The notes: generated by a model not told the origin, from the sequence alone. A stretch of DNA of 64,000 bases from Stappia sp. (GCA_002722295.1 PBLF01000031.1:62001-126000); one strand, 5' to 3'. Positions 1-10,015 are shown, counted from the first letter of the stretch. Program-made: numbers and translations.

Positions 1-1
1 G

Positions 2-328
2 CCGATCGTCACCTTTCCCCGCTCATCGAGACCCTATGTGCTGGTCAAGGAACAGATGAAGGCCGCCAACCTGCAGGCCTCGCGCATCAACGCGTCGGGG
101 TCCGTGACCGCTTCCGTCAATCTCGTGGTCAATGCCGGTGGCATCGGCTTTCTGCCCATGGTCTCAGTGCAGGAGGAACTCGACCACGGGCGCCTGCATC
201 TGGTCGATACCGATGCCGACTCCGTCAGCCTTCAATATTACGCCTATTTCCCCGCAGAGCTCCCTCACACGCTTACCGAGGCAATCGTCGATCTCGCAAA
301 AGACGTTTCGAATGGGAAAAATTCGTAA
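2..328 (+). CDS. LysR-family transcriptional regulator, C-terminal part (cut by window edge)
   Basis: Only the C-terminal ~108 residues of the effector-binding domain are present; the frame is open from base 2 and the N-terminal helix-turn-helix lies outside the window. The stretch around INASGSVTASVNLVVNAGG followed by IGFLPMVSVQEEL is the typical end of the LysR periplasmic-binding-like domain, where co-inducer pocket residues sit. It is followed on the same strand by a TRAP transporter operon, with a palindromic T-N11-A site in between (341-359), so it may control that transporter. No downstream terminator is obvious. Family call is firm; ligand unknown. Confidence 0.85.
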   Translation, partial: PIVTFPRSSRPYVLVKEQMKAANLQASRINASGSVTASVNLVVNAGGIGFLPMVSVQEELDHGRLHLVDTDADSVSLQYYAYFPAELPHTLTEAIVDLAKDVSNGKNS

Positions 329-340
329 ATGCGTCATAAA

Positions 341-359
341 AACTTCATATATTGAAGTT
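341..359. promoter_or_regulatory. LysR-type palindrome upstream of TRAP operon
   Basis: Perfect inverted repeat AACTTCA-TATAT-TGAAGTT. The inner part (T at 344, A at 356) fits the T-N11-A LysR consensus. It lies in the AT-rich 190-base gap between the partial LysR gene and the TRAP solute-binding gene. Operator role is inferred. Confidence 0.5.
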
Positions 360-515
360 GATTAGGCGTATTTTGAAATCAAAACTTATCAATTTGCATA
401 AGGATTATTAGTTTGAGCGACGCGTCGCCTGCATTTATTCATCATTCGCGTCGGATGACATCCCGCGTCCGGTACAGCGTCTTCTTCACGCCACCGCTCA
501 AGATTGGACATCGAC

Positions 516-1514
516 ATGAACAGGAAAATCGCAGGCCGGACCGTTCGCGGCCTGGTGACCGCAGCCCTCGTGACCGCGGCCGCGGTCGTCTCGACCACCG
601 CGGCCCTTGCCGAGGCGAGGGTGTTGAAGTTCGCCCACGTGCTGCAGACCAATCATCCCTATCACGACATGGCGCTTCGCTTCAAAGCGGAGCTCGAGGC
701 TCGCGACGTCGGGCTGAGCGTCGAGATCTTTCCCGCCAGCCAGCTCGGCAACGAGAGCGAACTCATCAGCGGGCTGCAGCTTGGAAGCGTCGACATTTCG
801 ACCATCACTTCCGCCGTCACCTCGAATTTCGTGCCCGAGTTCCGGGTCTTCAGCCTGCCCTTCATGTTCCGTGACGCCGGCCATCTCTTCCGCGTCATGG
901 ACGGCGAGATCGGCGACGAGATGGCCGCCCGGATGCTCGACGCCGGACTGGTCAAGCTCGGCTACGGCTACGGCGGCACGCGCGACCTTTACACCAGCAA
1001 GGCGGTCAACGAACTGGCGGATCTCGAGGGACTGAAGATCCGTACCATGAAGAACTCCGCGATCATCGACACCTGGAACGCCCTTGGCGCCATCGCCACG
1101 CCGGTGGCCTGGTCGGATGTTCCCGTCAGCCTGAAGCAGGGGCTGATCGACGGCGGCGAGGGAACCGGTGTCAGCTATCGCTCGATGGCCTTCTACGAGG
1201 ACACAAGGTACTTCACGCGGCTCGCCTACATCTTCAGCTGGCACAACCTGATGATGTCGAAGATGACCTTCGACTCCCTGACCGGCGAGCAGCAGCGCGC
1301 CGTGCTCGATGCGGCCAAGATCGCGGAAACCTACGAGCGCACCACCTTCCTCGACCAGGAGAAGGCGCTCTTCGACGATCTCGCCGACAAGGGTGCGGAA
1401 ATCATCACACCGCGGGACCGCGCCGAGTGGATCGCCAGGATCAAGGACGTCTACGCGGCGAATGCCGATGACGTCGGCGGCCTGGAGCGCATCGAGGCCA
1501 TCCAGAACTACTGA
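516..1514 (+). CDS. dctP: TRAP transporter solute-binding protein DctP
   Basis: Periplasmic binding subunit (332 aa) of a tripartite ATP-independent carboxylate transporter. An N-terminal signal peptide (hydrophobic residues ~10-30, likely cleavage after ALAEA) is followed by the DctP fold. The LEGLKIRTMKN stretch (Arg176) holds the conserved arginine that salt-bridges a substrate carboxylate in this family. ATG at 516 gives a clean signal peptide; a TTG four codons upstream is less likely. dctQ and dctM follow, so the transporter is complete. The regulator upstream is LysR type. The substrate is probably a carboxylic acid but cannot be read from the sequence. Confidence 0.9.
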   Translation: MNRKIAGRTVRGLVTAALVTAAAVVSTTAALAEARVLKFAHVLQTNHPYHDMALRFKAELEARDVGLSVEIFPASQLGNESELISGLQLGSVDISTITSAVTSNFVPEFRVFSLPFMFRDAGHLFRVMDGEIGDEMAARMLDAGLVKLGYGYGGTRDLYTSKAVNELADLEGLKIRTMKNSAIIDTWNALGAIATPVAWSDVPVSLKQGLIDGGEGTGVSYRSMAFYEDTRYFTRLAYIFSWHNLMMSKMTFDSLTGEQQRAVLDAAKIAETYERTTFLDQEKALFDDLADKGAEIITPRDRAEWIARIKDVYAANADDVGGLERIEAIQNY

Positions 1515-1614
1515 CCCGGCAGGGTGGGGCGGCCGGCTTCCGGTTGCCCCGCCAGGCCCTTCGCGCGGGCGGGTCCCGCCGCGCGCGCGTTCCCCTCCAG
1601 AAGATGGAAACCCG

Positions 1615-2130
1615 ATGAGCGAAGCCGTTCGTCCATCCGGCCTTGCGGCACGTATCCGCACCGGCCTGAGCCTTGTCGAGGCATCCGTCGCCGCGTTTAT
1701 GCTGATCGTCATGGTCGGGTGCACGGTGCTTCAGGTCGTCGCCCGGTTCGTCTTCAGCACCGGGCTTTCGTGGACCGACGAGGTCGCGATGTTCTCCTTC
1801 ATCTGGGCGGCGCTGATGGGGGCCGCACTCGTCATCAACACCGGCGGCGCGCACAGGATCGATGCTTTCGTCCGGCTTCTGCCGCTGCCGCCGCGCCGGG
1901 TTGTTCTCGCGCTCGTCTACGTCACGATCCTGGCGGCGCTGGTGCTGCTCGCGGTCTACGGAGTGAAGCTGCTCTTCGTGGTGCACTTCCAGAAATCATC
2001 GATCCTGCGGGTGCCCATGTCCTGGATCTATGCCGCGCTGCCCCTGTCCGCCACGCTGATGCTGGTCTCGACACTGCTCGACTGGCGGAGCCATCTGGGG
2101 TTCGGCGCGCCGGAGGGCGATCATGTCTGA
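1615..2130 (+). CDS. dctQ: TRAP transporter small permease DctQ
   Basis: Small membrane subunit (171 aa) with four hydrophobic segments: about residues 21-45, 58-75, 92-120 and 140-160. The motif WTDEVAMFSFIWAALMGAA is typical of DctQ proteins (PF04290). Start ATG at 1615 was chosen because it precedes the first membrane helix; an open frame extends further upstream but runs into the end of dctP. The 3' end overlaps dctM by 8 bases (ATGTCTGA), indicating translational coupling. The 100-base gap after dctP contains a GGGGC/GCCCC stem-loop, as is common where the binding protein is made in excess. Confidence 0.9.
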   Translation: MSEAVRPSGLAARIRTGLSLVEASVAAFMLIVMVGCTVLQVVARFVFSTGLSWTDEVAMFSFIWAALMGAALVINTGGAHRIDAFVRLLPLPPRRVVLALVYVTILAALVLLAVYGVKLLFVVHFQKSSILRVPMSWIYAALPLSATLMLVSTLLDWRSHLGFGAPEGDHV

Positions 2131-3400
2131 GGTTCTCTTCCTGACCTTCGGCCTGTGCCTGCTTCTGTCCATGCCGGTCGTGTTCTCGCTTCTCGTCGCC
2201 AGCATCACCGCCATTCTCTGGGGCGGGTCGGTGCCGCTGACGATCGTCGCGCACAAGCTGGTCTCGGGCATCGACTCCTATCCCCTGCTTGCGATCCCGC
2301 TGTTCATCGTGTTCGGCGAGGTGGTCAACAAGGGAGGTATCGGCCGGCGCATCGTCGATTTCTCGCAGGCCCTTGTCGGCTCCTTCCGGGGGGGGCTTGC
2401 GCACGCCAACGTCACGGCGAGCATGTTCTTCGGCGGCATCTCCGGCTCGGCGACCGCCGACAGCGCGGCCATCGGGTCCGTTCTGATCCCGGCGATGAAA
2501 CGCGGCGGCTATCCGGCGACCTTCTCGGTTGCGGTCACCGCGACGTCGTCGATCATCGGCATCATCATTCCGCCGAGCGTCGACCTTATCCTCTACGGCT
2601 GGCTGACCGACACGCCCATGGACGAACTCTTCGCCGGCGGGCTTCTTCCCGGCGTGCTGATCGGCGGCGCGCTCATGGTCGTCTCGTATGTCCTGTCCGC
2701 GCGCCACGGCTACGGCATTCGCCAGCCGTTCTCGCTGCCCGAACTCGTGCGCAGGACGGGCGACACCTTCCCCGCGCTTCTCATGCCGCTCATCATCATC
2801 GGCGGCATCCTGGGCGGCGTCTTCACCGTCACCGAGGCGGCGGCCGCATCCGTCGTCTACGGGCTGCTGGTCACCTGGCTCTACTATCGCGAACTGAAGT
2901 TCGCCGATCTGCCGACGCTTTTTTCCGATGCGGCGAAGACGATCGGCCAGGTCATGTTCCTTCTGGGAACGGCCAAGGTCTTCGCCTACGTCATGACCAT
3001 CGAGCAGGTGCCGCTGCATCTGTCGCAGGCTCTGTTCGAGGCCCTGCCGTCGACCGGCTTCTTCGCGTTGAACGTGATCCTCATCTGCCTCGTCGTGGGC
3101 CTGTTCCTGACGCCGGCCATCGCCACGATCATCCTGACGCCGATCCTCTTTCCGGCGGCCATGGAATTCGGCGTCGATCCGGTACACTTCGGCCTGATGC
3201 TGGTCTCGGGCCTGGCGCTTGGCCACGTCACGCCACCGGTGGGCCTGACGCTGCTGCTGACCTCCAGCATCGGCGGCGTTTCCGTCGGGCAGATGCTCCG
3301 TCCGCTCCTGCCGTTCTTCCTGATGCTGGTCGCGATCGTTCTGGTCATCGCCTATGTGCCGGCGATCACCCTGTTCATTCCAGACCTGATGCGTGGATGA
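2123..3400 (+). CDS. dctM: TRAP transporter large permease DctM
   Basis: Large membrane subunit (425 aa), about 11-12 hydrophobic segments, which carries the sodium-coupled transport path. Family hallmarks are seen: the GGISGSATADSAAIGSVLIP segment, IIPPSVDLILYGW, and near the C-terminus GLALGHVTPPVGL. Length matches the DctM family (about 425-430 aa). Its start lies inside dctQ. It ends the dctPQM operon; the next gene (greA) is convergent. Specificity unknown. Confidence 0.92.
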   Translation: MSEVLFLTFGLCLLLSMPVVFSLLVASITAILWGGSVPLTIVAHKLVSGIDSYPLLAIPLFIVFGEVVNKGGIGRRIVDFSQALVGSFRGGLAHANVTASMFFGGISGSATADSAAIGSVLIPAMKRGGYPATFSVAVTATSSIIGIIIPPSVDLILYGWLTDTPMDELFAGGLLPGVLIGGALMVVSYVLSARHGYGIRQPFSLPELVRRTGDTFPALLMPLIIIGGILGGVFTVTEAAAASVVYGLLVTWLYYRELKFADLPTLFSDAAKTIGQVMFLLGTAKVFAYVMTIEQVPLHLSQALFEALPSTGFFALNVILICLVVGLFLTPAIATIILTPILFPAAMEFGVDPVHFGLMLVSGLALGHVTPPVGLTLLLTSSIGGVSVGQMLRPLLPFFLMLVAIVLVIAYVPAITLFIPDLMRG

Positions 3401-3498
3401 CGGTTCCCCGCCGGGGACAGGCGGAACCTCCTTGCGGGGGCAACTCACCTCGCTGCGGGGTGACCAGGTGCGCGCGCAAGCCGCGCCACAAAAGAAAA

Positions 3499-3527
3499 CC
3501 GTCCGGACGGGGGCCCCGTCCGGACGG
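3499..3527 (-). terminator. Intrinsic terminator of greA
   Basis: Two copies of CCGTCCGGACGG (3499-3510 and 3516-3527), each itself palindromic, form a 12-bp stem with a 5-base loop. Read on the minus strand the stem is followed by TTTTCTTTTG, so it suits greA transcription; it may also stop dctM transcripts coming the other way. Confidence 0.7.
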
Positions 3528-3652
3528 CCGAGATGCGAAAAGCCTGACTCAATTTTCGCGCAACTGTTGGAAGTTTCCTGCCGGAAATTGCGCGAAATTG
3601 CCTCTTTGGAAAAAGCAACCGGCGATGTCGCCGGACGCCCGAAAGGGCAGGG

Positions 3653-4126
3653 TCAGCCGAACTTCACTTCCATGATCTCATAGGCATGGGCGCCACCCGG
3701 CGCGGTCACCTCGACGCTGTCGCCAACCGACTTGCCGATCAGCGCGCGGGCGATCGGCGAGGAGATGGAGATGCGGCCGAGCTTCACGTCCGCCTCGACG
3801 TCGCCGACGATGGTGTACTTCTTCTCTTCCTCGGTGTCCTCGTCCACGAGGGTCACCGTGGCGCCGAATTTCACCGTGTCGCCCGACAGCTTGCTGACGT
3901 CGATCACCTCGGCGCGGCCGAGCTTGTCCTCAAGCTCGCTGATGCGGCCCTCGTTCAGGCTCTGCTGCTCCTTGGCCGCATGATACTCGGCATTCTCGGA
4001 CAGATCGCCGTGGGAGCGTGCCTCGGAAATCGCCTGAATGATGCGCGGGCGCTCCTCGCTCATGCGCTGCTTCAGTTCCTTCTCGAGCATCGCATAGCCC
4101 GCGTTCGTCATCGGAACCTTGTCCAT
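3653..4126 (-). CDS. greA: Transcription elongation factor GreA
   Basis: 157 aa, the normal GreA length. It binds the secondary channel of RNA polymerase and stimulates cleavage of backtracked transcripts. N-terminal coiled coil (about residues 1-75) includes [20 protein letters not shown], which carries the acidic tip residues (Asp/Glu) needed for cleavage stimulation. The C-terminal FKBP-like domain ends in [18 protein letters not shown]. It is followed by a strong minus-strand terminator. It sits 200 bases downstream of carB, from which it is separated by another terminator-like hairpin, so it probably has its own promoter. Confidence 0.97.
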   Translation of the reverse strand: MDKVPMTNAGYAMLEKELKQRMSEERPRIIQAISEARSHGDLSENAEYHAAKEQQSLNEGRISELEDKLGRAEVIDVSKLSGDTVKFGATVTLVDEDTEEEKKYTIVGDVEADVKLGRISISSPIARALIGKSVGDSVEVTAPGGAHAYEIMEVKFG

Positions 4127-4264
4127 AGGTCTTCGACCCTTTCATTCTTCAGGGCTTGCCCGCGCGCTCCCGACAGGGTCGCGCCCACGGGCGTCCTCTC
4201 TCGTTATCCGCGTCCGCCGGTCCGGACCGCCGGTGTCCGACGGTCTTCGGCAAGCAGACAAACG

Positions 4265-4289
4265 TCCGGCCGGGAGGGTCCCGGCCGGA
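4265..4289 (-). terminator. Hairpin downstream of carB
   Basis: An 11-bp perfect stem (TCCGGCCGGGA / TCCCGGCCGGA) with a 3-base GGG loop. On the minus strand it is followed by CGTTTGTCT, a weak T run. It lies between carB and greA and probably terminates carB. Confidence 0.55.
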
Positions 4290-4324
4290 TCGAAACGCAT
4301 TCGGTTCAGGTCGCTTCGCGACGT

Positions 4325-7300
4325 TTACGCGAAGTAGGCCTGAAGAGGCTGCACTTCAAGGTTGCCCGAGGCGTAAGCCTCGATCCCCTTCGCGGCCGCA
4401 ACGGCCCCGGCAAGGGTCGTGTAGTAGGGCACCTTGTGCAGCAGAGCCGCCCGACGAAGCGAGCGACTGTCGGAGAGGGCCTGGGCACCGTCCGTCGTGT
4501 TGAAGACGAGCTGCACCTCTCCATTCTTGATAGCATCGACGATGTGCGGCCGGCCTTCAAGCACCTTGTTCACACGGGCGCAGGAAATCCCCCGCTCCTC
4601 CAGGAAGGCCTGGGTGCCGTGCGTGGCGATGATCCTGAAGCCGGCACGCGCCAGCCGGGCGATGGGATCCAGCACCCGCTCCTTGTCGCTGTCGCGCACC
4701 GAGACGAAGACCGTGCCGCTCGTCGGCACGCGCGTCCCCGAGCCGAGCTGCGACTTGGCGAAGGCGATCTCGAAGGTGCCGTTGAGGCCCATGACCTCGC
4801 CGGTGGAGCGCATTTCCGGGCCGAGCAGCGTGTCGACGCCCTGGAACCTTGCGAAGGGGAACACCGCTTCCTTGACCGCGATATGGTCGAGCTTCTTCTC
4901 GCTGAGCCCGAAGGAGGCGAGCGGCTCGCCGGCCATGACGCGGGCGGCGATCTTGGCGATCGGCGCGCCGATGGTCTTGGCGACGAAGGGCACCGTGCGC
5001 GAGGCGCGCGGATTGACCTCGAGCACGTAGATTTCCCCGTCCTTGATGGCGTACTGGACGTTCATCAGGCCGCCGACCTCGAGCGCGCGGGCAAGGGCCT
5101 CCGTCTGGCGCTTGAGCTCGGCCACGAGGTCGTCGGAGAGGGAGTAGGGCGGCAGCGAGCAGGCGCTGTCGCCGGAGTGAATGCCCGCTTCCTCAATGTG
5201 CTCCATGATGCCGCAGACGAAGACGTCCCTGCCGTCGGCAAGCGCGTCCACGTCGACCTCGATGGCGCCGTCGAGATAGCGGTCGAAGAGCAGCGGGTTC
5301 TTGCCCAGAACCGTATTGATCTGCCCCGTCTTGTCGTTCGGGTACTTGGCGCGGACATGGCCTGGAACCAGCTCCGGCAGGGTGCCGAGCAGATAGGCGT
5401 TGAGCGCCTCCTCGTCCCGGATGATCTGCATGGCGCGGCCGCCGAGCACGTACGAGGGACGCACCACCAGCGGCAGGCCGAGGTCGGCGACGATCAGGCG
5501 GCTCTGCTCGACCGAATAGGCGATGCCGTTCTCGGGCTGCTTGAGGCCGAGGCGGTGCAGCAGCTTCTGGAAGCGGTCGCGGTCCTCGGCCAGGTCGATC
5601 ATGTCCGGGGTGGTGCCGAGAATCGGAACGTCCGCCTCGACCAGCGCTGCCGCGAGCTTCAGCGGCGTCTGGCCGCCGAACTGGACGATGACGCCGTGCA
5701 GCGTTCCCTTCGACTGCTCGGTGCGCACGATCTCCAGAACGTCCTCGGCCGTCAGCGGCTCGAAGTAGAGGCGATCCGAGGTGTCGTAGTCGGTCGAGAC
5801 GGTCTCCGGGTTGCAGTTGACCATGATGGTCTCGAAACCGGCGTCCTGAAGCGCGAAGGCCGCGTGACAGCAGCAATAGTCGAACTCGATGCCCTGGCCG
5901 ATCCGGTTCGGTCCGCCGCCCAGGATGAGCACCTTCTTCGCCTCGCTGGGCTGCGCCTCGTCGGCGAGGGCGCCGGCGAAGGGCAGTTCGTAGGTCGAAT
6001 ACATGTAGGCGGTCGGTGACGCGAACTCGGCCGCGCAGGTGTCGATGCGCTTGTAGACCGGGTGCACGTCGAGCCTGGCGCGCAGGCGCGCGACGTCATT
6101 CTCGTCGAGGCGCGCGAGCGAGGCCAGGCGCGCGTCGGAGAAGCCCATGCCCTTCAGCCGGCGCAGCGCATCGGCACTGTCGGGAAGGCCGTGGGTGCGG
6201 ATCTTCTCCTCGGTGGCGACGATGGCCTCGATCTGGCTCAGGAACCACGGGTCGATATGGCAGGCGCGGTGCACGTCCGCCAGATCGGTGCCGAGGCGGA
6301 AGGCCTGGGCGACCTTGAGCAGGCGGTCGGGCGTCGGCAGGGCGAGGGCCGCGCGAATGGCGTTCCTGTCGTCGTTCTGCCCAAGGCCCGGGATCTCGAC
6401 CTCGTCGAGACCGTTGAGCCCGGTCTCCAGGCCGCGCAGCGCCTTCTGCAGGCTCTCGGCGAAGGAGCGGCCGATGGCCATGACCTCGCCGACCGACTTC
6501 ATGGCGGTCGTCAGGATGGGCTCGGCGCCGGGAAATTTCTCGAAGGCGAAACGCGGGATCTTGGTGACGACATAGTCGATGGACGGCTCGAAGGAGGCGG
6601 GCGTCGCGCCGCCCGTGATGTCGTTCTCCAGTTCATCGAGCGTGTAGCCGCAGGCGAGCTTCGCCGCGACCTTGGCGATCGGGAAGCCGGTGGCCTTGGA
6701 CGCCAGCGCGGAGGACCGCGACACGCGCGGGTTCATCTCGATGACGATCAGCCGGCCGTTCTCCGGGTTCACCGCGAACTGGACGTTGGAGCCACCGGTC
6801 TCGACGCCGATCTCGCGCAGGACCGCGAGGCTCGCGTCGCGCATGATCTGGTATTCCTTGTCGGTCAGCGTCAGCGCCGGCGCGACGGTGATCGAATCGC
6901 CCGTGTGCACACCCATCGGGTCGATGTTCTCGATGGAGCAGATGATGATGCAGTTGTCCGCCTTGTCGCGGACGACCTCCATCTCGTACTCCTTCCAGCC
7001 GATCACCGATTCCTCGACCAGAACCTCGGTCGTCGGCGAGGCGTCGAGGCCGCGCTCGATGATGTCGAGATATTCCTCGCGGTTGTAGGCGATGCCGCCA
7101 CCCGTGCCGCCAAGCGTGAAGGACGGGCGGATGATCGCCGGCAGGCCGATGTCGTCGAGGGCGTCGAGCGCCTCGGCGAGCGAGTGGGCCAGGCGGGAAC
7201 GCGGCGTCTCGAGGCCGATCTTCGTCATCGCCTCGCGGAACAGCTCGCGATCCTCGGCCTTGTCGATGGCCTCGGCGGTGGCGCCGATCATCTCGACGCC

Positions 7301-7633
7301 GAACTTCTCCAGAACGCCCATCTTCTGCAGCGACAGGGCGCAGTTCAGGGCCGTCTGGCCACCCATCGTCGGCAGCAGTGCGTCGGGACGCTCGCGCTCG
7401 ATGATCTTGGCGACGATCTCCGGCGTGATCGGCTCGATGTAGGTCGCGTCGGCCAGATCCGGGTCGGTCATGATCGTCGCCGGATTGGAGTTGACCAGGA
7501 TGACCCGGTAGCCCTCTTCTCGCAGCGCCTTGCACGCCTGCGTGCCGGAGTAGTCGAACTCGCAGGCCTGTCCGATGATGATCGGCCCGGCGCCGACGAT
7601 CAGGATGGAGGAGATGTCTGTGCGTTTGGGCAT
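4325..7633 (-). CDS. carB: Carbamoyl-phosphate synthase large subunit CarB
   Basis: 1102 aa. Makes carbamoyl phosphate from bicarbonate, ammonia (delivered by CarA) and two ATP for pyrimidine and arginine synthesis. The two homologous halves are visible: N-terminal carboxy-phosphate domain ([19 protein letters not shown] near residue 12) and a second carbamate kinase domain ([17 protein letters not shown] near 580), each with ATP-grasp features such as [13 protein letters not shown] and [14 protein letters not shown]-terminal MGS-like allosteric domain begins with [15 protein letters not shown]. carA lies about 3 kb upstream on the same strand, with three regulator genes in between, so the two subunits are not in one operon. 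Confidence 0.98.
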   Translation of the reverse strand: MPKRTDISSILIVGAGPIIIGQACEFDYSGTQACKALREEGYRVILVNSNPATIMTDPDLADATYIEPITPEIVAKIIERERPDALLPTMGGQTALNCALSLQKMGVLEKFGVEMIGATAEAIDKAEDRELFREAMTKIGLETPRSRLAHSLAEALDALDDIGLPAIIRPSFTLGGTGGGIAYNREEYLDIIERGLDASPTTEVLVEESVIGWKEYEMEVVRDKADNCIIICSIENIDPMGVHTGDSITVAPALTLTDKEYQIMRDASLAVLREIGVETGGSNVQFAVNPENGRLIVIEMNPRVSRSSALASKATGFPIAKVAAKLACGYTLDELENDITGGATPASFEPSIDYVVTKIPRFAFEKFPGAEPILTTAMKSVGEVMAIGRSFAESLQKALRGLETGLNGLDEVEIPGLGQNDDRNAIRAALALPTPDRLLKVAQAFRLGTDLADVHRACHIDPWFLSQIEAIVATEEKIRTHGLPDSADALRRLKGMGFSDARLASLARLDENDVARLRARLDVHPVYKRIDTCAAEFASPTAYMYSTYELPFAGALADEAQPSEAKKVLILGGGPNRIGQGIEFDYCCCHAAFALQDAGFETIMVNCNPETVSTDYDTSDRLYFEPLTAEDVLEIVRTEQSKGTLHGVIVQFGGQTPLKLAAALVEADVPILGTTPDMIDLAEDRDRFQKLLHRLGLKQPENGIAYSVEQSRLIVADLGLPLVVRPSYVLGGRAMQIIRDEEALNAYLLGTLPELVPGHVRAKYPNDKTGQINTVLGKNPLLFDRYLDGAIEVDVDALADGRDVFVCGIMEHIEEAGIHSGDSACSLPPYSLSDDLVAELKRQTEALARALEVGGLMNVQYAIKDGEIYVLEVNPRASRTVPFVAKTIGAPIAKIAARVMAGEPLASFGLSEKKLDHIAVKEAVFPFARFQGVDTLLGPEMRSTGEVMGLNGTFEIAFAKSQLGSGTRVPTSGTVFVSVRDSDKERVLDPIARLARAGFRIIATHGTQAFLEERGISCARVNKVLEGRPHIVDAIKNGEVQLVFNTTDGAQALSDSRSLRRAALLHKVPYYTTLAGAVAAAKGIEAYASGNLEVQPLQAYFA

Positions 7634-7786
7634 GTGAGGCTCGCAGGGATCAGCCGCCGCCGCGCCAGTGGTGCGGAAGCGGTCGAGGCTTCGGGTCGTG
7701 CAAAGTGTTCGGCTGAGCGCGCCTTATAGGGAAAAAGAGCGGTCCGGGGAACCCCATCCCTTGCTCTTTGAACCGGCGATGGTCCC

Positions 7787-8167
7787 TCAGGTCCGCGCGG
7801 CGGGGGGCGCATCCGGCATGTCGTCGTCCGCAGGCTCCGCGACAGTGGCCGGGGAGGTGACCCCGAGAGGTGTTCGGGAGGTGGCGCGGCCGTCGAAGTC
7901 GGTGATTCCGGCACTGATCGCATAGCAGGCGAGACGCACCGCGAGCGGGATCTCCACCGGCCGTCCGTCGCGCGCGCCCTTCTCGTAATACTGGATCATG
8001 CGCTTCTTGAGCCCGAGCCGGTCGGCGGCTTCCTTCTGCTTGAGACCCAGCCGCTTGCGCCAGGCGCGAAACCGCTCGGGCGTCATGGTGTCGCTTTCCG
8101 CGGCAGGCGCTTCGCGTGACCGCGTCGGGGCGGTCGATCCGGACGAGGAGGGGCGGGACGAGGACAC
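7787..8167 (-). CDS. Small XRE-type helix-turn-helix protein
   Basis: 126 aa from a GTG at 8167, which has a good Shine-Dalgarno (GGAG, 7-base spacer). A second possible start is ATG at 8089 (100 aa), beginning MTPERFRAWRKRLGLKQKEAA. Residues ~27-85 form one Cro/CI-type HTH (LKQKEAADRLGLKKRMIQYYEKG). The C-terminal ~40 residues are low-complexity, Pro/Ala/Asp-rich. It stands alone between carB (153 bases downstream) and the divergent AraC-type gene. Similar short XRE proteins are common in Rhizobiales; target unknown. Confidence 0.75.
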   Translation of the reverse strand: MSSSRPSSSGSTAPTRSREAPAAESDTMTPERFRAWRKRLGLKQKEAADRLGLKKRMIQYYEKGARDGRPVEIPLAVRLACYAISAGITDFDGRATSRTPLGVTSPATVAEPADDDMPDAPPAART

Positions 8168-8457
8168 GGCGGATCTCCATGACAGGCGATCCGGCCCGGG
8201 CGAACGGCCGGATGCGCATTCAGTGCGCCGACTGTTTCCGCCCTTACGGGAGCAAAGTCAATTCCCGCAAGGGGGCCGGAGTGCGCGCTTGCCTGGCCAC
8301 GGCACTCCGCCACGACGCAGTTTGACGGTGACAGGGTGATAATGACAATTCCATCGCTGGTCTTGTGGCGATTTCCTTGATAGATCGTGCAGTGCAAGTG
8401 GGATGCAACCTGCGCGCCGGCGCCTGGTGGTCGCGTCCCGTCGAACCGGACCCGCCC

Positions 8458-9513
8458 ATGCCTTCAGACGCCCGACAGCGTCTTTCGACGGACACCCTTC
8501 TCATTCACGGTCGCGCCCAGGTGGGCCTCGCCGACTATTGTCGCGTGCGCCGCGTGGACTACGAGACCGTGCTGCGCCAAAGCGGTATGGAAGGGCAGCG
8601 GAACGATGTGTCGCTTGGCGGGCACATCAGCCTGCGCGATCATGCCCGCTCCCTCGAGGTTGCCGCGCGGCTTGCGGGTGACGACTGCTTCGGCCTCAAC
8701 TGGACGCGCGAGCTCGGCGCCGGACCCGAGGAAACGGTCACGCTGGCCGTGCGCTACGCTCCCGATTTCGCCGGCGCCCTCGAGGCGACGGCACGCTACA
8801 TGCACATCGTGTGCGACGTGACGGATGTCGAGGCGCGGATCGCGGGTCAGGACGCTTCCCTTGCCTTCCGGCTGCCCGACGCGCTGGTCTGTGTCGACCA
8901 GATGACCGACCGCATGATGAGCAAGGTGCATGCACGGCTCATGCGGATCGGTGGCGGTCGGGTCGAGCTTTCGCTCGCCGAGATCGCACGCAAGGAGCCG
9001 GCATCCAGGGATCTGCACGACGCGCATTACGCCGCCCCGATCCAGTTCGGGGCTTCCCGAAACCGGCTGGTGTTCCGGGTTTCGGGGGAGGGAGCGCCAA
9101 ATCCGTATCGTGATGACGACCTCTTCGCGGCGCTTTGCGACCTGAACCGCCGGCGGCTCGACGACCGGCGCCGGGCGGAGGACTTCATTGCCCTCGTGAG
9201 CGATGCGATCAGCGCCAGGATCTCCGCGCCGGACCTGACGGTGGCTGATGTCGCGCGTACGCTCGCGATGAGCTCGCGAGGCCTTCAACGCCGCCTCGCG
9301 GAGCGGGACCTGACCTTCCACGGGCTGCATGAAGGCGTGCGCCGGCGCATGGCGGCGGACCTGCTGGCGCTGACCGACCTGCCCATGTCCGAGATCGCCT
9401 ATCGTCTCGGCTTCTCGGCCGTTGGAAACTTCTCGCGCGCGGCGCGGCGCTGGTTCGGTTGTCCGCCCAGTGAATGGCGTCAGGCGAACGCCGTCGTGCC
9501 GCGCGACGAGTAG
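8458..9513 (+). CDS. AraC-family transcriptional regulator (Arabinose_bd / OruR type)
   Basis: About 351 aa. The N-terminal ~200 residues resemble the PF12625 ligand-sensing domain of OruR/ArgR-like AraC regulators. The C-terminal ~100 residues hold two HTH motifs: LTVADVARTLAMSSRGLQRRL and MSEIAYRLGFSAVGNFSRAARRWFG, the second being the family signature. ATG at 8458 is preferred because the frame upstream (to 8365) has no recognisable content. No neighbour on the same strand shares an operon; a 500-base AT-rich intergenic region follows. Effector and regulon unknown. Confidence 0.85.
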   Translation: MPSDARQRLSTDTLLIHGRAQVGLADYCRVRRVDYETVLRQSGMEGQRNDVSLGGHISLRDHARSLEVAARLAGDDCFGLNWTRELGAGPEETVTLAVRYAPDFAGALEATARYMHIVCDVTDVEARIAGQDASLAFRLPDALVCVDQMTDRMMSKVHARLMRIGGGRVELSLAEIARKEPASRDLHDAHYAAPIQFGASRNRLVFRVSGEGAPNPYRDDDLFAALCDLNRRRLDDRRRAEDFIALVSDAISARISAPDLTVADVARTLAMSSRGLQRRLAERDLTFHGLHEGVRRRMAADLLALTDLPMSEIAYRLGFSAVGNFSRAARRWFGCPPSEWRQANAVVPRDE

Positions 9514-10015
9514 AGCCGTCCGGCCGGGGTGGGAAGCGACCGCCGCCGTGCACGCAGAGGCGGGGCGTTAAAACCTGTGGCAATGTTTCAAGTATAAATT
9601 ATCACTGGTTGTGATCTTATTCTTGATCTGGATCATTCTTGATTGCGAGATTACATCAAGTAAATATTTTAAATTTTATACGTATAAAATTACTGATCGT
9701 GTAAAACATGGCGCCGCATGATTTTCCGCATTGCGGTATCGGCGTTGTTCTCAAGCGGAAACTTGACATTTTACGCCAAACTGCGTGGCGGAATGTGCCG
9801 TCGCGCGACCTCAGAGCTTGAGTCCGGCCTATCTTCCGTCGCGGCCCGCTGCGTCATATTTGCGGTTTATGTGCAAAATCGTGCGTTTTTGTACGTACGG
9901 ATAAAAAATTGGCGCGTTTGGCTAAGGCCTCGTCTTGGTGATGATGCAATAGTCGGGATTGACACGCGACTTTCGGGGGAATGTGCGCGTTAATGATCGG
10001 GAATGACGGAATTTG
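9514..10015. other. AT-rich 500-base intergenic region
   Basis: No convincing gene. Bases ~9580-9710 are strikingly AT-rich against the GC-rich surroundings and include a 20-bp perfect palindrome (9672-9691). A further AT-rich patch with GTACGTAC lies around 9890-9910, just before the MerR gene. A 91-codon open frame (9718-9993) has no domain, no good ribosome site and unlike codon use, and is not called. The region probably holds promoters and binding sites for the MerR-type gene downstream. Confidence 0.6.
9672..9691. repeat. 20-bp perfect palindrome
   Basis: AATTTTATACGTATAAAATT reads the same on both strands. It lies in the AT-rich island 325 bases upstream of the MerR-type gene. Could be an operator or a cruciform-prone site; function not known. 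Confidence 0.6.

Noticed and set aside
413-874. Open frame overlapping the start of the first dctP
   Set aside because: Arg-rich out-of-frame reading of dctP with no motif.
3686-6019. 777-codon open frame antisense to greA/carB
   Set aside because: Opposite strand of two certain genes; long antisense frames are expected at this GC content and the protein is low-complexity with no domain.
9718-9993. 91-codon open frame in the AT-rich region before the MerR gene
   Set aside because: No ribosome site, no family, composition unlike neighbouring genes.
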